From: Siderastrea radians
Taxonomy: Eukaryota > Cnidaria > Anthozoa > Scleractinia > Rhizangiidae
Length of the DNA stretch: 64,000 nt
Direction: 5' to 3'
Assembly: GCA_964017195.1 (NCBI GenBank)
Contig: OZ024887.1
Location: forward strand, 9,152,160-9,216,159
Made by a program: the position numbers and the translations under genes. Shown here one piece after another: positions 45,708 through 57,467 of the stretch (position 1 is the first letter of the stretch; the number at the start of each line of letters is the position of its first letter). The notes below the pieces were generated by a model. It made no database searches. It was not told where the DNA came from and saw only the letters and a list, made by a program, of their open reading frames with translations.

Positions 45708-45967
45708 TACAAAAGAAAGTGACTTCCAATCCAGAAAGAAGAACATAAGACGAAGTCCTAAGAGATGCGTTCCTCCAAATTGCTGCCAAAATGAATGCAT
45801 TTCCCGTAACTGCCATTGGTGCTATTGAAAAGTCCAATGATAAGGTAGGTTGCCCGGGTAACCTGACAGTATACCGAGCTGCTGTCATTGGCGTTTTCTG
45901 GAAATTTCAAGGGCAAGGAACATTGCTTGTGCATCAAAGCAGAAGAACTGAAAGTCGCTGCTCTCAA
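45708..45967 (-). pseudogene. rhodopsin-like GPCR, 5' part (extracellular N-terminus, TM1, start of TM2)
   Basis: The minus-strand frame shows LDFSIAPMAVTGNAFILAAI with WRNASLRTSSYVLLSGL, a standard class A TM1 with the GN pair and first intracellular loop, followed by EVTFFCTG at the start of TM2, where it is cut. Upstream residues in another frame contain NSTNGSY-type glycosylation text, so a further frameshift is possible before TM1. It is the same strand and gene as 40406-41066; together they account for most of one intronless receptor. Confidence 0.75.
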
Positions 45968-46456
45968 CTATGAACTTTAAAGAGCTTTACGACGGATCAA
46001 AGATCTGCGAGGTTTTCAAGTCGTCAGTCATAAGGGATCTTTTTTAGTATGAAACTCAATTTTTTTCGATTTCCAGATTTCCAGATTTGAATCACTGTTC
46101 CTGTCATGTCTAAGTTCAACTGGATCAAAATTCGTGGCGATTTTGTTGATCGTAGAAGTTCTCTTTGACGGTGGATTAAAATACCATCAAAACTATTGAA
46201 CATCGCGTGTGAGAACTGTTTAACAAAACCAAACTTTTCAAACAGCCGATTATCATTCTATTCAACGAATCCAAGTAAACATCACGGGGTATTTTTTTAA
46301 TGACTTTTCTGTGTTGCATACAATGTAGTACGGTCACAGTGTATTTACTTACATCTAATTAATCTGAAGGGAAACATATTTGGCCCAGTGATAGTGTTTG
46401 ACATACTGACAAATATTACATATAGGCTTACTTCAATTTCTCAAGGAAACGACGAT
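45968..46456. other. gene-free stretch upstream of the GPCR fragment
   Basis: No coding sequence is supported. It could hold the 5' UTR and promoter of the former receptor gene. Confidence 0.4.
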
Positions 46457-46460
46457 TTAA

Positions 46461-48602
46461 GGAGGCTCCATATAGTTTTTCAGCGCGCGAGGAATGGGGA
46501 CTAATTTGGCACAAGCGCGCTCGCGAGGAGCGCGACAGTCCAAGTCAGATGACATGTGCCAATCAACCTCCCAGGCGAACTTTTCCAAAGTCTGATTGAG
46601 GCATCTTTATGGCTTACCTTTTCAAAACCTATCGAGCACATAGCAGTGAAATTATGAAAAGCCTTTAGTTTAATCGCTTTTGTAGCTGACAGTTGCAGTC
46701 CTACGATTGTTCTACGATTATAGGACTGGATTGATTGCGATCTTTAAGTTCAAGCAACACAGAGAGGACTGAATACGTTGCACGAATTATTACGCGCCTT
46801 CAAGAATTGTGCGTGAAGAACTTCTCTCCGTTCTCAACTTGAAATATCAGTGCTGTCCAGGTCAGCTGTCGAGAATCTCTGGGATGAGAAGCTTAAGTTT
46901 GTTTGGATCGAGCCTAAGTGTAAGTAATTTTTTGGAAAAGTGCTTTAGTTTTTGCCTTTCTAACAAGCCGTGTATTTTTTGTCGGGTAAGTTGTCTCTAC
47001 GGCCGTTCTCATACGCTTTCAGCAAAATACAGCTGACTTGAGAATTTTATTGAGCGATGAATAGATTACACACTTGTAACGAGGTAACAGTTGTCATTGA
47101 ATTTTGATAGAAGTTGAAACTCAAAAGGACACATATTTCAGTGTCTATTTATCAGTCACCAGTAGCTTTTGATCTAAGTTTCACTTGTGTTGACAAGGTG
47201 CGACTTCAAAATCTTCGGTGGTCTAAAATAAAACCGAAAATTGAAAAAAGTTCAATTGTACCTCGGCTCAAATTCAATTTTTATTTTTACGAAAAATTAT
47301 GCCTAGAATGACGGCATTCATGGGCATTCAGTGAACGAATAAAGGATGAGTATCGAGTTGACGGCCGGTTTCAAAACAGTCGGCGTTTCGCAGGCGTTCT
47401 GTTGACTTGTTGAACCTTGCAGAAAAATAATGTGGTCTTTTTCAAAACATATAATTTCTTGTCGACATTTTTGTTCCCTTTTATCCAACGTCTGCCTTTA
47501 AATATAAATTGAAAGCGTATTTATATACTATTTGCTATTCCATGCAGTTAACAAACACGCAAGTAGCCGCTAAGGAACAACGCGGGTCTCGGCAGACAAA
47601 ATATTGAGCTTACAACATAAAATAAACGAGCTTCCCTGCTTTTCTCGGGTAGCATACCAAAAGATGTTCTAAGAGCAAACATGACCGCTTTAAATTTTTC
47701 TTGAAGAACGGTTGTAATCAGTTAATGGTAAAAATGAAACTGAAAGTGGTTTAATGATTCCGCGTTCTGGAAACTTTAAAGCAAATTTTTTGCTGCTGGC
47801 AATAAAGTGGCGGCTTCGTTCCAGTTTTTATATCGCGAATCGGTATAAATTTTCTTCTTGTTTGTTTGTTTCTTTCTTTATTTATTTTTGCGAATTTTTT
47901 GGTCACATGGAATTTTTACAGTAAAGGAAAGCAGTTGTCCAGAAAAATGTTGTTCTTTTGAAAGAAAAGCTCTAGAAAAGCTTTTCTAACGCTTACCGGC
48001 ATGCTGTCCACGCTTGTCCACGCAAAAGGAATCATGAGCATGCGCAACCCCGTAACTTGGAGAATTCTTATTTTGGTAACGTGAAGAAAAAAGGTGGGTT
48101 TTGAGGCATTTTCAAACGCTAATTGCGCGTGTACCACTCGGTGAAATTTTTTTAAAATTGGAACATTTGTAGGATTTTTGTATTTTTCAGTCATACTAAA
48201 GTGAGAGTAATTTTTGTACATGTACTTCTGCATTAATCGTCGAAAACGGAAATTTACTATTCTGACAAAACTTATGTCCAAAATTTCTCACAGCTTTGCC
48301 AGCTGAGACTTCTCAAACGACAACATCTTTACAACAAAAATAGCGAAAATTCACCGTGTAAAAACCAAGAAATGACGTGAAGAAACTGGGTAAGCTTAAA
48401 AAATGAGCCAAACAACTATATCAGTGGTTGCCATGGAAACGGGCCAGGCCCAGAAATTGTGACTTTTTTGAAAAGTATAAAGGCTAGGCTAGTTGCTTTT
48501 GTAGCTTTTCCCTAGTGAAATGTAAATCAATGTCCTGAAAATCATCAAAAAAGTTATGTGTATTTGTCTGTTGAAACTGATGAGAAACTGTATGGAGCCA
48601 CC
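46461..48602. mobile_element. 2.14 kb non-autonomous element flanked by TTAA
   Basis: The left end ggaggctccatatagttttt and the reverse complement of the right end (ggtggctccatacagtttct) form an 18-20 bp TIR. TTAA is present immediately outside both ends (46457-46460 and 48603-48606), the target signature of piggyBac-type elements. The interior contains no recognisable transposase. The family assignment rests on the TTAA sites and is moderate. Confidence 0.65.
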
Positions 48603-48606
48603 TTAA

Positions 48607-49368
48607 GGGGGTGTTCATTTTATCTCACATCGACCCCCCACAAAGATACTACTTGAAGTGTGTTTACTGGTTCTATAATACTAAATATTTGCGGCAAATA
48701 ACCAGAATCGGTTTTATGACCTTCGACAAGGTGACAGCAGATGTAAATGACATAATACTTATTTTCCTCGGATCACGTGACTGATAACGTTACAGAATTT
48801 TAGGAATTAAAATACAGCGCTTGATCTTAGCAGGGGATTGTTCCTGAGATTTAGAAATACTCAATTTTGTTCTATTCAATGGATGCAGGTTCAGAGCTTA
48901 CAAATTAAAATAGAATATAGGTTACAGGTTCAAAGTTTATAAATTATCTTAACGGAAATATGTCAGCAGTTACAAATGACTTGTCCCTCCACAAATTTTG
49001 CCTGAACAAGTAAAAAAATTAAAGTAATTTTTTGGTCGTACCAAAAGTTAGAATAAATGACTATTTTTCATTGACAGTGTACAGTAACACAAACGAATAC
49101 TTTCTAGCTGCAAAGAAGTTAAAACAAGAAAAGCCCCAGGGGCATTAACCCCGCCGTTGTTCGAACTGCCCTTGGGGTCCAAAATATATTACGGCCACGT
49201 AAGATACAAGCCGAAGTGGTGTAAATTTTAAAAGTTGGTGATTTATCGTATTTTTTACGCGTCTGCAATGATAATATAAATCAAGACATGACTTGCCTAA
49301 TCACCCTGTCTTAGCGTGCCTGACGAAGAGTTTTGATGAAATATTTTGATCATAGCGTGACTTAGCCT
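48607..49368. other. gene-free stretch before the tRNA-like sequence
   Basis: AT-rich. Near 49125-49190 the text agccccaggggcattaaccc begins a motif that recurs in the repeat array at about 50320 and 51370. Confidence 0.45.
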
Positions 49369-49441
49369 GGCCTCGTAGCTCAGTTGGTAGAGCGACGACG
49401 TTCTAATCAGGAGGTCGTGGGTTCAAATCCCGCCGGGGTCA
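49369..49441 (+). tRNA. tRNA-Arg(TCT)-like sequence, probably a pseudogene or SINE head
   Basis: 73 nt align to standard tRNA positions. The acceptor GGCCTCG pairs with CGGGGTC, the D stem GCTC/GAGC is intact, T33 and anticodon TCT are present, and the T arm has GGGTTCAAATCCC. The anticodon stem (ACGAC against TCAGG) has only one normal pair, so the tRNA should not fold correctly. A and B boxes are intact, so pol III transcription is possible. A T-run follows at 49446. Confidence 0.55.
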
Positions 49442-49590
49442 AAGATTTTTCTTTTATCTTGGTTCTCATTTCTAATTTCTTCTTTTAAGGCCTGTGACCG
49501 GGGGAAAATTATGGAGGGCAGCATTGCTCACTTCTTGGCACTCTATCATACACTTTACGTCATAATATTACTAAGCTCATAGCGATGGCG

Positions 49591-52400
49591 AGTTCATGCC
49601 AGCTTTCAAACTAAAGCTCGCTAGTACATTCTTCCTTGCTCTCGTCGAAGAAAAGTTAAGTCCATTGAATTCCTTGTACTTTTCTACACAATTTTCCTTA
49701 AAGATTTTGGCGAAGCAAAGCAAAACTGCCAAAAAAATGCTTGCATTTGACTGTTGAATTATTCAACTTGGCGAAAGTAAGGGACTTCCCCGAATCGGCT
49801 TCTGTGTTTTCAGTGATCTAATGTTTAAGTGCCAGGGCATTAGTTAGGCGAATTCATGCCAGCTTCAAAGCTCGCTAGCACCTTCGTTCTTGCTCTCATT
49901 GAAGAGAAGTCAACTCCACTGAATTTCTCGTACTTTTCTACACAACTTTCCCTAAAGATTTTGGCGAAGCAAGGCAAAACTGCCAAAAAAATGCTTGCAT
50001 TTCACGGTTGAATTATTCAACTTGGCGAAAGCAAGGGACTTCCCCGTATCGGCTTCTGTGTTTCAGTGATGTAATGTTGACGTGCCAGGGCAAGTTTGGC
50101 GAATTCATGTTAGCTTCAAAGCTCGCTAGCACCTTCGTTCTTGCTTTCATCGAAGGGGTTTTCATGCCATTAAATCGCCAGTAATTTTCTACACCAACTT
50201 ACATGAAAATTCTGGCGAAATAACGCTAAACGAACCAAGATTTTATAATACCGGCAAGTATTGTTTTGACCGGGCGGAGGTCTGGGGCAAGTGACCACGA
50301 CGAAAAAAAAAAAACAAGAAACGCCCCAGGGGCATTGGACCCCGCTGTTTTTCTCCTCCTCCCAGGGGACAAAATATGTTACGGTCACTCAACATACGAG
50401 CCCAAGGCGTGTAAACTTTAAAGTTTGTGATTTATCGTACCTTTGACGTGTTTGCTGCCATTCCCCCTTACGTCTTCTCCGCACCCTTCTCCCTGTGATA
50501 ACATGAATCCCTGATAGTATGAACCCCATCCCTCATTCCTTGGTCATCCCTTTGTCCTAGCTTTTGCGAAGAAGAACGTGACGAAATATTTTGACCGTAG
50601 CGTGACTCAGGTACGTCACGGTTTTTAAATAAACGAACTGACATGCCAGCGTAATTCTAAATAGCAAGGGCACGGAAATTTAAATAGATTTCTTGATAAA
50701 GAAACTTATTCTAAAATCTAAAGGAAACTGGTAGCAATGGGAAAAAAACGTAAAAGTCTATTTTAGGCCGTGATTTGATGAGTGATTTGGTGCAAGCAAG
50801 TTACTTCTCCGAAACGGCTTCTGTCTTTCAATGACGTAATGTTTATGTGCTACGGCACGTAGCTTGAATCATTGGCTTTCAAGGCTCGCTAGCACCTTCG
50901 TCCTTGCTCTCATCGAAGAGAAGTCAACTCCATTGACTTTCTTGTACTTTTGTACACAACTTTCCCTAAAGATTTTGGCGAAGCAAAGCAAAACTGCCCA
51001 GAAACTGCTTGCATTTGACTGTTGAATTATTCAACTTGGCGAAAGCAAGGGACTTCCCCGAATCGGCTTCTGTGTTTCAGTGATGTAATGTTTACGTGCC
51101 AGGGCAAGTTATTAGAATTCATGCCAGCTTCAAAGCTCGCTAGCACCTTCGTTCTTGCTTTCAGCGAAGCGGTTTTTATGCCATTAAATCGCCAGTAGTT
51201 TTCTACACCAACTTTCATGAAAATTCTGGCGAATAAACGCTAAACGAACGCACATTACCGGCAAGTATTGTTTTGACCGAGCGGAGGTCTGGGGCAAGTG
51301 ACCACGACGACAAAAAAAAAAAAAACGGGTATTACTAGACCCCGTCCTGACGGCGGAGTAACAAGACAAGAAAAGCCCCAGGGGCATTAGACCCCGCCGT
51401 TTTCCCCTTCCCCTCGGGGTGCAAGATACATTACGGTCACTCAAGATACGAGCCCAAGTGGTGTACATTTATGAAGTTGGTGATTTATCGTACCTTTGAC
51501 GTGTTTGCTACCACCCCTCCTCCCCGCCATCCCCACGTCTTTTCTGCACCCTTCTCCTTGTGATAACATGAATCCTTAATAGTATGATTACTTTTCCCAT
51601 CCCTCATTTCTTGGTCATTCACCTGTTCCAGCACTCTCGAAAAAAGAACGGGATGAAATAGTTTGACCACAGCGTGACTCAATTCATTTTTTTTTAACGA
51701 ACTGACATCTCAGCGTAATTCTAAATTTATTGATAAAGAAAAATAATCCTAAAATCTAAAGGGAACGGTTATCTACTGAAAAAAGAAATGTACAAGTCTA
51801 CTTTTAGGCCACGATTCGATGAATGATTTGGCGAAAGCAAGGGACTTCCCCGAATCGGCTTCTATGCTTCAGTGATATGATGTTTACGTGCCAGGGCAAG
51901 TTAGGCGAATTCATGCCAGCTTCAAAGCTCGCTAGCACCTTCTTCCTTGCTCTCATCGAAGAGAAGTCAACTCCATTGAATTTCTTGTTCTTTTCTACAC
52001 AACTTTCCCTAAAGATTTTGGTGAAGCAAAGCAAAACTGCCAAAAAAAATGCTTGCATTTTACTGTTGAATTATTCAACTTGGCGAAAGCAAGGGACTTC
52101 CCCGAATCGCCTTTTGTGTTTCAGTGATGTAATGTTTACGTGCCAGGGCAAGTTAGGCGAATTCATGCCAGCTTCAAAGCTCGCTAGCACCTTCGTTCTT
52201 GCTTTCATCGAAGGGGTTTTCATGCCATTAAATCGCCAGTAATTTTCTACACCAACTTTCATGAAAATTCTGGCGAAATAACGCTAAAGGAACCAAGATT
52301 ACCGGCAAGTATTGTTTTGACCGAGCGGAGGTCTGGGGCAAGTGACCACGACAAAAAAAAAAAACGGGTATTACTAGACCCCGTCCTGACGGCGGGGTAA
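49591..52400. repeat. higher-order tandem repeat, about 1.03 kb period made of about 250 bp subunits
   Basis: The subunit contains ccagcttcaaagctcgctag, tttggcgaagcaaa, ttgaattattcaacttggcg and ggacttccccgaatcggctt. Marker positions near 49791, 50041, 50803, 51051, 51846 and 52096 show two subunits about 250 bp apart, repeated every 1.01-1.05 kb. A second block (ttaaatcgccagtaattttc, then gaccgagcggaggtctgggg and agaccccgtcctgacggcgg) closes each period at about 50390, 51480 and 52400. Minus-strand frames are shared between subunits (SFEAGMNSPNLPWHVNITSL), but this follows from repetition and is not proof of coding. Confidence 0.85.
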
Positions 52401-52617
52401 ATAGCTTGCACAACTTCGCTCCGAGCTGGGCATTAAAATGGTTTTCACGATTAATAAGTTCCAGCGCATGTCACAGGTAGCCCAAGCGTAATACAAGAGT
52501 TTGTACGGACAATCGAACTGAGAATCCCCATCGATAAATAGATAAGCTTTAAAAGGTAAAGCTGCTTAATAAAATTGATAAAATGTTACCTGGTGTTGTA
52601 TTTTGTCCTCCTGTAAA

Positions 52618-53203
52618 GGTTTAGCGCCTTTGGAGAGGTTTTTAATCTTCTACCCTAACAGTGTGTAAGAGAAAGACAAGTTTGGGTACTGGAGCCAGAT
52701 GAGCCAGCGAACCTGCCTCCAAATCGGCTCCAATATTCAAGCGAAAAAAGACATGCACTTACATTTTGTCTCGCCGAGCTCACAAAGTAGCGCCTTAAGT
52801 TCTCTTTCCTGAAATCAAATGGACGATTCCTTGATTTTAATACATGATCGCATTACACGATCGAAAAGATCGAACACAAGTTCGAAAACCGCCATCATTT
52901 ATCCGTGTCCGGGGAAAGTTGCTCAGCTCGACCGTTAAAACCTCGGCCGGATAAACGATGGCGGTTTTCGAACGTGCAATGCAGGGAAGAACCAAGGAAT
53001 ACTCCACTGGATTTCAGGAAGGAGAACTTAAGGCACCTCTTTGTGAGCTCGGCGAGGCAAAATGTAAGTGCATGCCTTTTTTGAATGAATATTGGCGCAG
53101 TTTTAGAGGCAGGTTCGATGGCCGATCTGGCTCTATTATCCAACCTTGTCTTTCTCTTCTACACTATTAGGGTAGAAGATTAAAAACCTCTCCAAAGGTG
53201 AAG
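52618..53203. repeat. inverted duplication, arms about 250-275 bp, loop about 60 bp
   Basis: 52618-52895 is the reverse complement of 52957-53203. Shared blocks are ttcgaaaaccgccatc, tgagctcggcgaggcaaaat, ggcaggttcg and tttttaatcttctaccct. The arms differ by substitutions and small indels. The right arm contains the ATG of the pseudogene that follows. Confidence 0.75.
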
Positions 53204-54949
53204 AGTACGCAGAGTTCATTTCAAAGGCAGGTTGAGTCGCTCATTGCTGTTTTTGAAAACATGCGGAACCCTTTAAAAGAAACCAGTAACGATTTACTAG
53301 TTTTAGACACTAGAGACATTGCTGACATCAAAGTATCAACGACAGTGAGAGAAGTTGAATGCACTGGCACGCAGCAATACCAGGCCTTTGTCAAAGAGCG
53401 TCTGGTGGAGCCAACCAAGCCAATTACAGATGTGATAAAACAGAACGGGTTGCCACTCTTTAGAAACCTGCCTTCCAAAAAGAAACACTGTTTCTGAGGA
53501 CAGAATTGCTCACTCTTCTCGCAGCTTTATATTTCCTGCCAGGTGCGACAGCGGAATCTTGACGATTTTTCGCTCATGAGAATCAGAGTTATCCTCCCTC
53601 AATTTCATGTTTCGGTAATTTGCGTTCAGGTCAAAAGTCAGATTTTGTTGAAGATCCTAGAGTAGGTGCCTGCCAGTCCGACTGAAGCTACGCTGGTGTT
53701 TGAAGCATTACTTGTTGATGGCGCAGCTTTTGTAAATATCCTTAAGCCAAACGGGGCATGTAAGACGTTTGCTGACTATGCCAGTCAAGTCTACTTACCC
53801 TATGTCAGAAGCTGGCTACAGACCGTGGAATAAATTGACCTTGTCTGGAATAGATACGTATCTGATAGGCTGAAATCAACAACTCGCATCAACATAGGGA
53901 GGGAGTAAGGCGAAGGGTTGAGCCTGGCGTTAAACTACCAGGTGACTGAAACTCATTTCCGAAGTTGGACGACAACAAAACAGAACTTTTCAAGTATCTA
54001 GCTGACCATGCCATTGCCATTCAAGATGAAGGAAAGGAAGTACTGTCCACCAGTGACTGTTCCGTTTTGACCAACTCGAGAGAAAACACGGCTCGCATTT
54101 CTCCTTCACTCATCATGAAGAAGCAGATACGAGGTTTCCATTGCGCGCATTTGATGCTGAGAAGGAAGGCTATAGGAAGGGAGGTTGCGAACCGTAGACA
54201 CCGACGTTGTGGTGCTTGCTGTTGCATTTTTCAGTAGACGGGACCTGGAGGAGCTCTGGATTGCTTTTGGTGCTAAGAATGCTACATTGCCATCCATGCG
54301 ATTGCTGCATCTCTTGGACAAGGGAATTGCGAGGCTCTCTCGTTTTCCACGCGTTTACAGGGTGTGACCAGACATCCACGTTTGCTGGTAGAAGGAAGAA
54401 TACTGCCTGGAATACCTGGATGGCATACCAAGAAGGCACAGATGTATTCAGGTCCCTGAGCAAAACACCAACAGCGGATAAACTTTCAAATGCCATACCC
54501 ACTAGCCAGCGGTTCGTGATACTAATGTACGACCGCACTAGTGCCAACGAAGATGTAAATGATGCCAGGAAAACCATGTTCACACCAAAGGGACGATCCC
54601 TAGAAAATATCCCTCCAACCTCAACGGCGCTGGTCCAACACACTAAGCGAGCTGTCTATCAAGGTGGGCATTGCTGGGGTAGATGTGTTCAGTCGAGTCC
54701 TGTGCTGCCTTCTCCAAGTGACTGAGGTTGGAAGAAATCGTCTTCACAAACCTGGGGACCGCTGTAGACAACATTAACCGAGGCTTCAAAATTAAAGCGA
54801 GCCAGGAACTTCTTAGGTGCAGCTGCCATCCAGACAAAGGATGCGGTGGGCGATGCAAGTACATCAAAGTGGTGCTTCAGTGTACAGCCCTTTGCAAGTG
54901 TGAGGGAGATTGCGAGAGAGATTATTCTTTGACTATTGACAAACGATAA
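52958..54949 (+). pseudogene. decayed copy of a multicopy family with HAFTGCD motif and cysteine-rich tail
   Basis: Pieces in order: MAVFERAMQGRTKEYSTGFQ (52958), VESLIAVFENMRNPLKETSN with LLVLDTRDIAD (53198-53497), a stretch resembling LVDGAAFVNILKP near 53716, RTVDTDVVVLAVAFFSRRDL near 54185, VFHAFTGCDQTSTFAGRRKN (about 54340), RFVILMYDRTS, MFTPKGRSLENIPPTSTALV, and a tail ELLRCSCHPDKGCGGRCKYI ending CTALCKCEGDC (to 54949). From memory, HAFTGCD...FAGRGKK and the C-x-C tail mark an uncharacterised family with many copies in cnidarian and other animal genomes. It is probably mobile-element associated. At least five frame changes or stops separate the pieces, so it is inactive. Confidence 0.65.
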
Positions 54950-55495
54950 CTGTTTTTGTCTTTCTTTCTTTGTTCGTCAAAATGGGTTTATAACCAAGTC
55001 AAAGTAATTTAGGTCCATATTATTTTACTCTAAACTATAGGTCACGTAATGAAATTATAAGTAGTCTTAAACGTAAACTGGGTAGTTTTAGTGTTAAATG
55101 TATTCATAAAACAAGACTGCATTAAGAAACCTATTTAGTGTTGTTCAAAGACAACAAAACGTTTTTATTCATTTATCAAACTACTAAGTTACGTCATCTG
55201 TCACGTGAAAAGAGTATGCCAAAAATCGATCCTTACAGTAAAATGAAATGTTTGTGAATGATCGAGCGAGTATAATACTCTTGAAGCAAGAAAAACCTAT
55301 TCTTCGTGGGGGTCCAAGTGACTTAAAATCAACACCCCCTAAAATCGTTGTTTACTGGCGAAATCGAAGTATTTATCAGCACGTCAAATGCTATGACTGG
55401 GCCAAATGTGGGTCTTTTATCAAAAAACGCACAATCATTTCACCGTATTGCCCAACTAATGGGAATAAAAAGGTGGGGAAAGAGACGTCGTTTGA

Positions 55496-55601
55496 TAATA
55501 ACAATAATAACAATAATAATAATAATAATAATGTTAACAATAATAATAATAACAACAATAATAATAATAATAATAATTATTATTATTATTATTATTATAA
55601 C
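55496..55601. repeat. (AAT)n microsatellite
   Basis: About 35 AAT/ATT-type triplets with occasional AAC. On the minus strand it follows the LINE fragment at 55748-55990 and may be its microsatellite tail. Confidence 0.9.
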
Positions 55602-55747
55602 GGTTTATTCACAGAATATCCATTTAAGATAGAACTGGCTCTTCATCTGTGAAAAAAACTAAAACTACAAAACTAGAAATAGAGCTAAATTTTATGTACA
55701 TGTATAAAAACATCAAATTTGAGAATTTTAAGAAAAAGTTCTTAGGT

Positions 55748-55990
55748 CATGACATGAGGCATCTTGATTTCAAATAGTCCTTGCAAAGTTTACAGTACTC
55801 CTTAAAAATCTGTACAACTTCTAATGTTCACTGGTAAGGAATTAAAGATTGCAGAGTCTTGAAAAGTTCCCGATAAAAGCGGAACTACAAGCCTCGGGGC
55901 GACATTAGAGCGGAGGTTCCTTGCGGGTTTCATAACTTCCAAGTTTAGATATGATGGCCAATTTGATGAAATTTTGAATTTCATCAAAAC
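55748..55990 (-). pseudogene. 3' end of a LINE reverse transcriptase (C-terminus only)
   Basis: The residues LRSNVAPRLVVPLL, then FQDSAIFNSLPVNIRSCTDF, match the end region of CR1/RTE-type non-LTR elements, where a W/FNSLP.(N/E)IR motif is typical. After a one-base shift the last codons (CKLCKDYL) continue to a stop. Everything upstream is absent, and an AT-rich spacer and (ATT)n tail follow on this strand. The copy is a dead 5'-truncated remnant. Confidence 0.55.
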
Positions 55991-57184
55991 CTGGGAATAG
56001 CATTTTTAGTTTATCAGATTAAAAGAGAAAAAATTCTATGTTTTCTTTAAAAATAACGTTAAACAAACTTCCTTTCTTGCGCGGGGATTGGACTTTCCAT
56101 CATACACGAATTATATCTCAAGTGAATTGTACCAATAACATGATAGCAAAATACTTATTTTAGAGGCTAAAAGGAACATCTCAAAAGCTGTGAGTTATGA
56201 TCGAAAATAATTTATGTCCCACTCTTTAAGAATTGTCCATTACACGAACTCTGACGGCAGTTCGAGTTACTCTATTTACCTTTACTGAACACAGTTCGTA
56301 GAATGCAAGGTTCAGTACTTCTTTTCGCATTTATGCCAAAACACTTACTTTAGCTTTAAGCTTATGCACTGCTTAATTGTTATTTTTCACAGAATGTTAT
56401 TTTTTCCTGATACTATGGAAATTATGGTGTTATGTACAAGGTACGTTATTTCCTTGTTCAGTCAGAAGTAATATGTGAGGATAAATGACAAACTTGTTCC
56501 AAAATATTTTTCCGTAGCCAGTTAAGTCTTCCGAGGTTATTTGCCGATTATTAGTTGATTAGGGCAATACAATTAATGTTAGTGAGGCTCGCGGCAGTAT
56601 TTGTTTGTTAGTTTTTTTGGCCAGGCGTTTTTTTAATTAAGCCAAAAATTCCCACAACTACAAACTGCGTCTAATTCATTTTTTTATTGCCATAGCAACG
56701 ATACCTTAAATTCCAATGAATGCATGTCAATGTTCCTAAGACGGGCACTACTGAATGGAACTATTGTCAGACAGTTTCTACCCTGTTTATTACCATAGGC
56801 GCAACAACTTGGTGCAACAATGACGCAACATTCGTTGATCACACTTAGTCACATGGTGCAACAACGTAATGTTGATCACACGTATCCGTTTTGTTAACTT
56901 TCTGCCTGAGACATTGTGCCTAAAATGTGCCCTTGCTAGAGAATGGTGCCCGAGTGCTACCCTTGAAGGTCGCGCCGAAGCATCGGTTACGTTTAATTTA
57001 ATAGTGCCTGCCAAACGTCGAACACTTATCTGGGGCACCAAGTCTGAACGGGGTCTATGATTCCTTGATTCGTGGAATTAAATCGCTAATTCACCACTTA
57101 ATAAGTCAGAGTAGTCAGAATTAGTTTTCAGTTCGCTTATTGTCAGCTTAGGCTATTTATTTCATGATCTATCAGCCATCTTGC
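55991..57184. other. gene-free stretch
   Basis: AT-rich with no supported gene. The opposite-strand frames at 56790-57060 have no recognised domain. Confidence 0.45.
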
Positions 57185-57467
57185 TCATGTCCCCCATTGT
57201 GATGGAGCCTCTTTGCCATCTTTAGATGGTTCTACGCCTATGGGGTCGTCCTTTACATCCTTGGTGGTTTTTTCCCCTTGTGAACCTGTCTGCTCATTTC
57301 CAGTGGGACACATGGGACACACGCTGTTCCTGCTCCTCATCAGGAAACATGTGACCACAATGATCAATACCGCGAGTAAAGATGCCAGTTCTCCGGAACG
57401 AGAGTCGTTAATGTAGCATGACGACTCGTTAGCTGTAATCTCTAGAAAAACATAGATCGTTACGTTT
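57185..57467 (-). CDS. last exon of a probable type I membrane protein
   Basis: The minus-strand exon begins after attccacag at 57468-57470 and ends in TGA at 57187-57185. It encodes an extracellular stub with two N-glycosylation-type sites (RNVTIYVFLEITANESSCYI), a transmembrane segment (about LASLLAVLIIVVTCFLM) and a charged cytoplasmic tail ending KDGKEAPSQWGT with no named signalling motif. I do not recognise the family. Earlier exons should lie at higher coordinates but the next 1.7 kb is transposon sequence, and I could not join any. This could also be a stranded exon of a broken gene. Confidence 0.4.

Noticed and set aside
51027..52262. Minus-strand ORFs with shared text (SFEAGMNSPNLPWHVNITSL) in the repeat array
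   Set aside because: Similarity follows from tandem repetition of DNA; no conserved start, stop or domain.
55248..55652. ORF with long N and Y runs
   Set aside because: Translation of the AAT microsatellite.
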